Source: Bacillota bacterium (GTDB lineage Bacteria > Bacillota > Clostridia > Peptostreptococcales > Anaerovoracaceae). Taken from it: a stretch of DNA of 64,000 nt. The stretch lies in NCBI GenBank assembly GCA_021769295.1, contig JAETTD010000001.1, forward strand, positions 62,001-126,000, written 5' to 3'. Positions 58,709 to 64,000 of the stretch are shown one piece after another. A program made the position numbers and the translations under genes. Below the pieces are notes generated by a model. It worked only from the letters and a program-made list of their open reading frames with translations. It made no database searches and was not told the origin of the DNA. Numbering within the stretch: position 1 is the first letter of the stretch; each line of letters opens with the position of its first letter.

Positions 58709-59399
58709 GTTCCGCTACCTCCCCTTTAAAATCGTAAATTCCTTCTCTGTCGCTTACGATTTTTCCTTTTTCTATGGAAATTACTCTCTTTTTCATCCTG
58801 TCCACGATGTCTTTGGCATGAGTAACCATTACTATGGTAGTTCCTCTCATGTTAATCTGCTCGAGTAAATCCATAATCCCGGCTGCAGTATCCGGGTCGA
58901 GGTTTCCCGTAGGCTCATCGGCTATAAGAACTATAGGGTTATTTATAATGGCTCTCGCTATGGCCACCCTCTGCTGTTCGCCTGCCGACAGCTCATCGGG
59001 ATATTTGTGCGCTTTATCGGTTATTCCGACAAGGCTTAAAATCTGCGGCACCTGTTTTCTTATCTGTTTTTTGCTCTTGTGCAACACTTCCATTGCAAAG
59101 GCTATATTTTCAAACACCGTCTTTTTAGGAAGCAATCTGAAATCCTGGAAGACGGTTCCCACCTTTCTTCTGAGCTCGGGAACCTCTCTGTTGCTCATGG
59201 AAGTAACTTCTTTTCCGTCTACAACAATGCTTCCCTCATCTGCATCTATTTCTTTTAATATCAGCTTGATAAAAGTAGATTTTCCTGCGCCGCTGGGGCC
59301 TATCAGAAAGACAAAATCTCCTTTTTCAATGTTTACGCTTACATCATCCAGTCCGACATTTGTACGGTAGGTCTTGGTCACATGCTCAAACTTAATCAT
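58701..59399 (-). CDS. ftsE: Cell division ATP-binding protein FtsE
   Basis: 232 aa ABC ATPase. GPSGAGKST Walker A, the Q loop FQDFRLLPKKTVFENIAFA, LSAGEQQRVAIARA signature, VLIADEPTGNLDP Walker B and VTHAKDIV H loop. First gene of the ftsE-ftsX-M23 unit. Confidence 0.96.
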   Translation of the reverse strand: MIKFEHVTKTYRTNVGLDDVSVNIEKGDFVFLIGPSGAGKSTFIKLILKEIDADEGSIVVDGKEVTSMSNREVPELRRKVGTVFQDFRLLPKKTVFENIAFAMEVLHKSKKQIRKQVPQILSLVGITDKAHKYPDELSAGEQQRVAIARAIINNPIVLIADEPTGNLDPDTAAGIMDLLEQINMRGTTIVMVTHAKDIVDRMKKRVISIEKGKIVSDREGIYDFKGEVAELE

Positions 59400-59520
59400 G
59401 TTTTCCCCCTTCTTGTACCTTTTTCAACAAATATATAATAATTATACTACATTTTGACATCAAATGAAATAGCAAATCATGGCAATAAATGTGTAGTTCC
59501 TGTGATAAATTTTTTGCAAC

Positions 59521-60219
59521 TCAGTACAAAGTCAGAATATATTGGGCCAGTTCTTCCATTACGGCCTTCAATTTAGGCAAGGGTTTCGGCGCCAAAATAT
59601 TGTTTTGAGTTCCCGAATCCATGATAGAAGTGAATAGATTTTGCGCTTTGCGAAAATCTTCCCACGGCTGGGCCGGCACATAAAAGTCTCCCTTTACTTT
59701 AAGAAATTTTTCGGCATCCTTTGCTTCCCTTTGCGTGTCGGTTCTGTTAAACAGCCACAGTGTTTTATCTGCATAATTTTCACGGCATATATCTACAATC
59801 TTTTTTCCTGCAATAACTCTGCAGGGCAACGAATCCACCACGCATATTATCAGGTCTGAATTTCTAAGTTCAGACGGCTTGTCCCAAATGATATACTCCC
59901 CTGCAACCTCTCCGGGAGTTATGATAGCCGTGGAATTTGTAATTCTGACTACCCAGTTGACGTTCCTGTAGAGATTGACCCTGTTGTTTGTCAGCCTTCC
60001 TTCTTCTTTTTCTTTAAAGAAATCCACAAACCGTCTCGGCGATATGTGCTTGTCCAGCGAAAGTTCATAGAAAGGGAGGGAATGTTCCCCGTCATGCCCG
60101 CCTCCTTCAAGATAGGTGATTCCTTCTCTGTACTGCCCTGCCACAAAAGCAAGAGAAGTCGCTATAAAAGTACTGCCCGAGCCGCTGCAGCTCCCCACCA
60201 CGCTTATCGTTTTTTTAAT
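59521..60219 (-). CDS. P-loop ATPase-like protein, probable AUU start
   Basis: The track starts at GTG 60201, but that cuts the first beta strand of the P loop. In-frame ATT 60219 gives KKTISVVGSCSGSGSTFIATSL, a complete MinD/ParA-like or SIMIBI P loop, with AGAGGTG 7 bp upstream. No ATG, GTG or TTG fits better. Length 232 aa. Later motifs (LIICVVDSLPCR, LWLFNRTDT in the NKxD position) support a nucleotide-binding fold. Role unknown. The rare start could also be a sequencing error in an ATG. Confidence 0.6.
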   Translation of the reverse strand: MKKTISVVGSCSGSGSTFIATSLAFVAGQYREGITYLEGGGHDGEHSLPFYELSLDKHISPRRFVDFFKEKEEGRLTNNRVNLYRNVNWVVRITNSTAIITPGEVAGEYIIWDKPSELRNSDLIICVVDSLPCRVIAGKKIVDICRENYADKTLWLFNRTDTQREAKDAEKFLKVKGDFYVPAQPWEDFRKAQNLFTSIMDSGTQNNILAPKPLPKLKAVMEELAQYILTLY

Positions 60220-60336
60220 ATGGCTTCACCTCTTTTTACATTTTCTGTAAATTTTAAAGGATTTGCTTCGGCTTGTCAAGGGTTAAAAAGAAATTATGTG
60301 GTTCCGGATTTTTCTCGTTAAGGCTCCGGCTATGGC

Positions 60337-60819
60337 GTTGGCTTTTTGCAATGCGGCGGCTCAAAAAGCCAACGTTTATTCCAATATATGTAAATTTTCG
60401 TGGTCTTTTGCCGGTTTCGTTGGCTTTTTGAGCTCATTGCCTGATTTTGGCCTACAAAAAACCTAAAAACTGTAGGCCAATTTTGTTCCTCATCGAAAAA
60501 AAGCCAACGCCTGCACATTTCGGCGCAGGGTTGGCAGGTATTATGTAAACCTATGTTGGCTGATTTCTATTTTTTTTAAGATTGTGGCAACATTATTTAC
60601 AATAATTGTAAATTTCTCACCGGGCATTCTTCCACTTTTTCCCATATGTTGTCGCAGGCAGCCGAAATCCGGAAACCTGCCAACAGTTTTTGGGAAAAAC
60701 TGTTGGCAGGTTCTGCTTATTTTAAAAAAGTGACAACATCGACATTTTTCGACACGGAAAATCCATGCGATTCACCGGATTTTGTTGGCAACTTCTGCCT
60801 TATTCGAAATTCTGCCAAC
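60337..60819. repeat. GTTGGC palindrome cluster
   Basis: Seven or more inverted pairs of GTTGGC/GCCAAC-type boxes fill gap 60220-60936. Examples are GTTGGCTTTTT...AAAAAGCCAAC (60337-60373), TTGGCCTACA...TGTAGGCCAA (60447-60480), GCCAAC...GTTGGC (60503-60535) and the perfect AACCTGCCAACAGTTTTT-GGG-AAAAACTGTTGGCAGGTT (60674-60712). Palindrome centres are about 54 bp apart or about twice that, less regular than the 62-bp arrays. No gene seen. Confidence 0.75.
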
Positions 60820-60936
60820 ATTTGATGCGGGATCCGTTTTCATCCACAGGGGTTTACACGGAGTCCGGTTTTCTTCCGCCGGTGTTTTGCTCAGAGCCCG
60901 TTTTTTGCCAGCTTCAACATTGGGCATCGAGCCTTT

Positions 60937-61428
60937 TCACTCAGCATATTTTACAATAAGCTCAATGGTGTCCGGCAGTGATGTCAGGTCTGTGGACGCC
61001 ACCGCATAAGGATATGTAACCACCTGTGATACCGCCACTCCTTCCTGTGGCTCCGTAAAGGTGGCATGAACTTTCATATTGGTTCCGGCCTTGGTCTTTT
61101 CCAGTGTCATCTTATCTATGGCGACTTCATACCCTGCCGTCGGTTTTTCTCCTCTTGTCACTATAACATATACCTTGCCGTCTATAAGACAGCCCAGCGC
61201 CCTCTCAAGTTCCCTGTATTCGGGAATTACGTCCGTTTCTATGGATTTTGGCACTTCATCTGCTGCAAGCTGCTTAAATTCAACCTTTTTGCCTCCGCCC
61301 ACTCCTCCAAGCAGGCCTTGGCCAAAAACAAACCATGCTACCGCCGCCGCTGCCACTACAGCTACCGTTATAATTACGGTCTTTCGCGATGGCTTTTTAA
61401 AAAACTTTTTCTTTGTATCACCGCTCAT
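60937..61428 (-). CDS. Membrane-anchored PrcB C-terminal domain protein
   Basis: 163 aa. A basic N-terminus, one membrane helix (about 17-40) and a short Gly-rich linker precede a domain with KVYVIVTRGEKPTAGYEVAI and VSQVVTYPYAVAS, which matches PrcB_C. In oral spirochaetes PrcB binds the PrtP protease; in Firmicutes the role is unknown. Predicted to face outside the membrane. Downstream of the transketolase genes, upstream of the GTTGGC cluster. Confidence 0.75.
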   Translation of the reverse strand: MSGDTKKKFFKKPSRKTVIITVAVVAAAAVAWFVFGQGLLGGVGGGKKVEFKQLAADEVPKSIETDVIPEYRELERALGCLIDGKVYVIVTRGEKPTAGYEVAIDKMTLEKTKAGTNMKVHATFTEPQEGVAVSQVVTYPYAVASTDLTSLPDTIELIVKYAE

Positions 61429-61498
61429 ATAAAAAACTCCCTTCGCTCATAAACTTTCATAACATCTTATGAAAACGCAGGGAGTCTTATTCTTCTTT

Positions 61499-62428
61499 TT
61501 ATCTTACCAGGCCTTTCACTGCTTTTACTATATCGGCGGCTGTCATACCGTATTTTGCTTTAAGTTCCTCAGGCTTGCCCGATTCTCCGAAAGTATCCTG
61601 TTGTCCCACCATGGCCATTCTTACAGGAGATTTGCGGCTCAAAACTTCCGCAACCGCACTGCCCAGACCGCCTATGACGGAATGTTCCTCCGCCGTAATC
61701 ACGGCGCCTGCCTTGGCTGCTTCAACAAGTATATCTTCATCTATAGGCTTTATGGTGTGCATATCGATGACGCCGACTTCAATTCCGCTTTGTGACAGTT
61801 CGTCTGCCGCTGCCATAGCTTCGCTGACCATGATGCCTGTAGCCACTATTGAAGCGTCATTACCTCGGCGGAGCCAGTTGCCTTTTCCGAGGCGAATTTC
61901 GGCCCCTTCTTTATAAAACGTAGGAACTGCCGCTCTGCCCAGTCTGACATAACATGGTCCTTGCATGTCAATCACTTGTTTCATTAAAGTTCTCGTGGAA
62001 ACATCATCGCAAGGGTTTACGACGGTCATACCCGGAATGGTTCGCATCAGAGCCAAGTCTTCAAAAGTCTGGTGGCTTGCACCGTCTTCGCCCACCGTGA
62101 TTCCCGCATGGGTTGCGCATACCTTTACGTTGGCGTGGGTATATCCTATGGAATTTCTTATTATCTCAAAAGCCCTGCCTGCCGCAAACATGGCGAAAGT
62201 GCTGGCGCATACCGTCTTGCCCGAAAGAGCCAGTCCGCAGGCTGCGGCATAAAGGTTCTGCTCAGCTATTCCCATGTTAAAGAATCTTTCGGGAAAAGTT
62301 TTTGCAAATTCAGCCGTCATGGTGGACTTTGAAAGGTCCGCATCCATTACCACCAAATCGGGATTTTCCTTGCCTATTTCTACGAGGACCTTGCCGTAGG
62401 CTTGTCTTGTTGCTGTCTTATCTGCCAT
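61499..62428 (-). CDS. Transketolase, C-terminal subunit
   Basis: 309 aa, pyrimidine-binding and C-terminal domains of a split transketolase. Visible are RFFNMGIAEQNL (catalytic Glu), ATHAGITVGEDGASHQ, and VIDMHTIKPIDE with GGLGSAVAE. It overlaps the N-terminal subunit gene by 1 bp (stop/start TAATG). Together they act in the non-oxidative pentose phosphate pathway or as a related two-subunit transketolase. Confidence 0.93.
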   Translation of the reverse strand: MADKTATRQAYGKVLVEIGKENPDLVVMDADLSKSTMTAEFAKTFPERFFNMGIAEQNLYAAACGLALSGKTVCASTFAMFAAGRAFEIIRNSIGYTHANVKVCATHAGITVGEDGASHQTFEDLALMRTIPGMTVVNPCDDVSTRTLMKQVIDMQGPCYVRLGRAAVPTFYKEGAEIRLGKGNWLRRGNDASIVATGIMVSEAMAAADELSQSGIEVGVIDMHTIKPIDEDILVEAAKAGAVITAEEHSVIGGLGSAVAEVLSRKSPVRMAMVGQQDTFGESGKPEELKAKYGMTAADIVKAVKGLVR

Positions 62429-63246
62429 TACAGTTCACCTCCCAGTTCTTCGATTGCTTGCTTGGTCTGTTCTTCATCAGGCGCTTTGCCGTGCCAGCCT
62501 GCCTGGTCGGTCATAAAGGAAACGCCTTGTCCCTTATGGGTTTTGGCTATGATAGCGGTAGGCCTGCCTTTGCAAGCTCTCGCCTTATCAAAGGCTTCAA
62601 ATATTTCTTCAAAATTATGTCCGTCTATCACAAGGACATTGAAGCCGAAGGCCTTAAACTTTTCATCTATCGGCTTTACTGTCATAACATCATCGTTGTT
62701 TCCGTCTATCTGAAGGCCGTTCCAGTCCACTATTACGCACAGATTGTCCAGCTTATAATGGGAGGACGCCATGGCTGCTTCCCAGATAAGTCCTTCCTGA
62801 AGTTCCCCGTCGCCGAGCAAAGTGTATATTCTTCCGGCGTCGTTATTCAGTTTATTTGCAAGAGCCATTCCGACGCACACTGCAAACCCTTGGCTGAGGG
62901 AGCCTGTGGACATCTCGATTCCGGGAACTTTATCCCTGTTTGGATGACCTTGAAGGCGGCTTCCAAGCTTCCTCAAAGTGAGCAATTCTTCTTTCGGAAA
63001 ATATCCTTTTTCTGCAAGAGCCGCATACTGGACGGGAGCCGCATGGCCTTTTGACAGTACGAACTTATCTCTGCCTTTCATTTGCGGATTTTTGGGGTCC
63101 ACGTTCATTTCTTTAAAATACAAAGCCGTGACTATGTCCGCAGCGGAAAGCGAGCCGCCCGGATGTCCCGACCCTGCACTATGTATTTCTTTGATAACGT
63201 CCACTCTGATTTGAGAAGCTATCTTCTCATACTCTTTGTAATCCAT
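62428..63246 (-). CDS. Transketolase, N-terminal subunit
   Basis: 272 aa, thiamine-diphosphate-binding subunit. SAGSGHPGGSLSAADIV, FVLSKGHAAPVQYA, GSLSQGFAVCVGMA and the ThDP motif LGDGELQEGLIWEAAMAS with IVDWNGLQIDG are all present. It pairs with the downstream C-terminal subunit. Confidence 0.93.
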   Translation of the reverse strand: MDYKEYEKIASQIRVDVIKEIHSAGSGHPGGSLSAADIVTALYFKEMNVDPKNPQMKGRDKFVLSKGHAAPVQYAALAEKGYFPKEELLTLRKLGSRLQGHPNRDKVPGIEMSTGSLSQGFAVCVGMALANKLNNDAGRIYTLLGDGELQEGLIWEAAMASSHYKLDNLCVIVDWNGLQIDGNNDDVMTVKPIDEKFKAFGFNVLVIDGHNFEEIFEAFDKARACKGRPTAIIAKTHKGQGVSFMTDQAGWHGKAPDEEQTKQAIEELGGEL

Positions 63247-63285
63247 TATGTTCCTCCAGTGTCTTATGTGATATTTATATTGTGA

Positions 63286-63319
63286 AGGGGAGCCTCTTTA
63301 TAATCCAGAGGGCTCCCCT
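63286..63319. other. Hairpin between ndoA and transketolase genes
   Basis: AGGGGAGCC / GGCTCCCCT, a 9-bp perfect stem with a 16-nt loop. It lacks a T tail on either strand, so it is not a typical terminator; an mRNA processing or stabilising role is possible. Confidence 0.35.
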
Positions 63320-63338
63320 CTGATTCGTTACTATTATT

Positions 63339-63701
63339 TTAACGGTTTTCAGGCAAATTGGCAATTCCTAAACTTACACTTAATGCTTTTTCTACGTCAG
63401 GCAGCTGATTTTCGCTGAGGGTGCCTATTCTTTCCTTAAGCCGCTGTTTGTCTATAGTTCTGAGTTGCTCCAAAAGAACCACAGAATCCTTGCTGAGTCC
63501 GCCCTGTGTGGCCTCAAGCTGTACATGGGTAGGAAGCTTTGCCTTCCCGGTCTGTGATGTTACGGCAGCCACGATGATTGTCGGGCTATATTTATTTCCT
63601 ACATCGTTCTGTACGACAAGTACAGGCCTTACTCCCCCTTGTTCTGAGCCTACCACGGGACTTAAATCAGCAAAAAACAAATCCCCTTTTTTTACTATCA
63701 A
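63339..63701 (-). CDS. ndoA: MazF/PemK-type endoribonuclease toxin (NdoA/EndoA)
   Basis: TTG 63701 is preferred: AGGAG lies 8 bp upstream, and the protein then begins (M)IVKKGDLFFADLSPVVGSEQ, the standard EndoA start; 120 aa. GGVRPVLVVQND with the catalytic Arg region, and the TSQTGKAKLPTHV segment follow. It cleaves mRNA at UACAU-type sites in B. subtilis. The usual antitoxin gene is not directly upstream: only 46 bp separate it from nnr. Confidence 0.93.
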   Translation of the reverse strand: MIVKKGDLFFADLSPVVGSEQGGVRPVLVVQNDVGNKYSPTIIVAAVTSQTGKAKLPTHVQLEATQGGLSKDSVVLLEQLRTIDKQRLKERIGTLSENQLPDVEKALSVSLGIANLPENR

Positions 63702-63747
63702 GTCCAACACTCCTTTTAATCTCAAATTTTTCTTTTAGTGTGGATGT

Positions 63748-64000
63748 TCAGCCTGAAATTTTCTGTAATGCTATAGCCGTGTAGTAGGCTATATCTCCGG
63801 CAATGAGGCCGTATTCCCCTAAAGCCTCTGCCGCCAGGTCTCCCGCCATTCCGTGTATAAATACGCCGCAGATTGCAGCTTCTTCTGCCGAAATCCGCTT
63901 TCCGGAAGGTTTCTTCTGCCCCATAAGTCCTGCAATAATGCCTGTAAGCACATCGCCCGAACCTGCTGTTGCCATTCCCGGGTTTCCTGTAGTATTAGTA
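63748..64000 (-). CDS. nnr: NAD(P)H-hydrate dehydratase, C-terminal part (5' end outside window)
   Basis: The frame is open to the window edge; the track line begins at an internal ATG (63975). [20 protein letters not shown] is the carbohydrate-kinase-like ADP-dependent NAD(P)HX dehydratase signature, with [19 protein letters not shown] after it. It repairs hydrated NAD(P)H. In Firmicutes it is usually fused to the epimerase domain, which would lie outside. Confidence 0.88.
   Translation of the reverse strand, partial: TNTTGNPGMATAGSGDVLTGIIAGLMGQKKPSGKRISAEEAAICGVFIHGMAGDLAAEALGEYGLIAGDIAYYTAIALQKISG

Noticed and set aside
60046-60321. Plus-strand ORF beside the P-loop gene
   Set aside because: Antisense overlap with the P-loop gene, no ribosome site and no domain.
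60220-60936. 62-bp period in the GTTGGC cluster
   Set aside because: Measured box positions do not repeat at 62 bp; centres lie nearer to 54 bp or its double, so it is kept as a separate, looser family.

Overview
The window looks like chromosomal DNA of a spore-forming, anaerobic Firmicute (class Clostridia). The evidence is the sporulation and germination genes spoIIP and gpr, a whiA gene, the gene order hrcA-grpE-dnaK-dnaJ close to hemW-lepA-spoIIP-gpr, a perfect CIRCE operator, and a GTP-type PEP carboxykinase. A beta-keto acid cleavage enzyme, peptidases, MFS and NhaC carriers and a lactate-permease-type carrier suggest amino-acid, peptide or organic-acid metabolism. Placement below class (for example in the Anaerovoracaceae) would be a guess. 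I see no tRNA, rRNA or cas gene.

Layout: 1-767 is the 5' part of whiA (minus). 1245-7290 is a minus-strand operon of an S9 peptidase, an MFS carrier, a MocR-like regulator that has lost its PLP lysine, and an M20 amidohydrolase. 7455-9689 carries YitT and a second MFS carrier (plus). 10185-16072 holds a secreted 1128-aa M14 carboxypeptidase behind a promoter with a poly-G spacer, a Cys/Met PLP enzyme and a BKACE enzyme. 16536-21395 is the CIRCE-controlled heat-shock operon. 21414-29052 holds lgt, a DUF4190 protein, glpK, hemW, lepA, a 53-codon ORF, spoIIP and gpr. About 29397-39930 is an integrated Tn4451-like mobilizable element bounded by an 11-bp inverted repeat. It carries a RepA-like ATPase, a MobV relaxase, ParB, a YdbC-like protein, a frameshifted large serine recombinase, TnpV and two sigma-like proteins. 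Its cargo is a TetR regulator, two alpha/beta hydrolases and a KTR protein. 40569-47295 is a catabolic locus (NhaC, YtcJ-type amidohydrolase, LctP) with a divergent PucR regulator. 47389-52089 has rpsT, pckG, a secreted unknown protein, a LOG protein and a glutamine amidotransferase. 52093-64000 is a long minus-strand run: tcdA, recX, MBL, PPTase, trpR-like, recJ, M23, ftsX, ftsE, a P-loop protein that may start at AUU, PrcB-like, split transketolase, ndoA and nnr (partial).

The most unusual signal is not a gene. Gene-free gaps hold arrays of spaced palindromes with a fixed 62-bp period. Four separate arrays (977, 9877, 16287, 49701) each contain four units of TGCCGY-N23-RCGGCA. In every unit the two half-sites are 29 bp apart start to start, and every unit is exactly 62 bp from the next, although the 27-bp linkers are unrelated. 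Two more arrays with a different core (ATGTT family, around 29199 and 40113) and a third with GTATAC boxes (39973) also repeat at exactly 62 bp. A fourth, looser family (GTTGGC palindromes) fills 60337-60819. Conserved spacing with non-conserved linkers and several unrelated cores points to an architecture-driven system, such as arrays of protein-binding or RNA-hairpin sites, that I do not recognise.

All calls come from reading the sequence and the supplied ORF track. No database search was possible.
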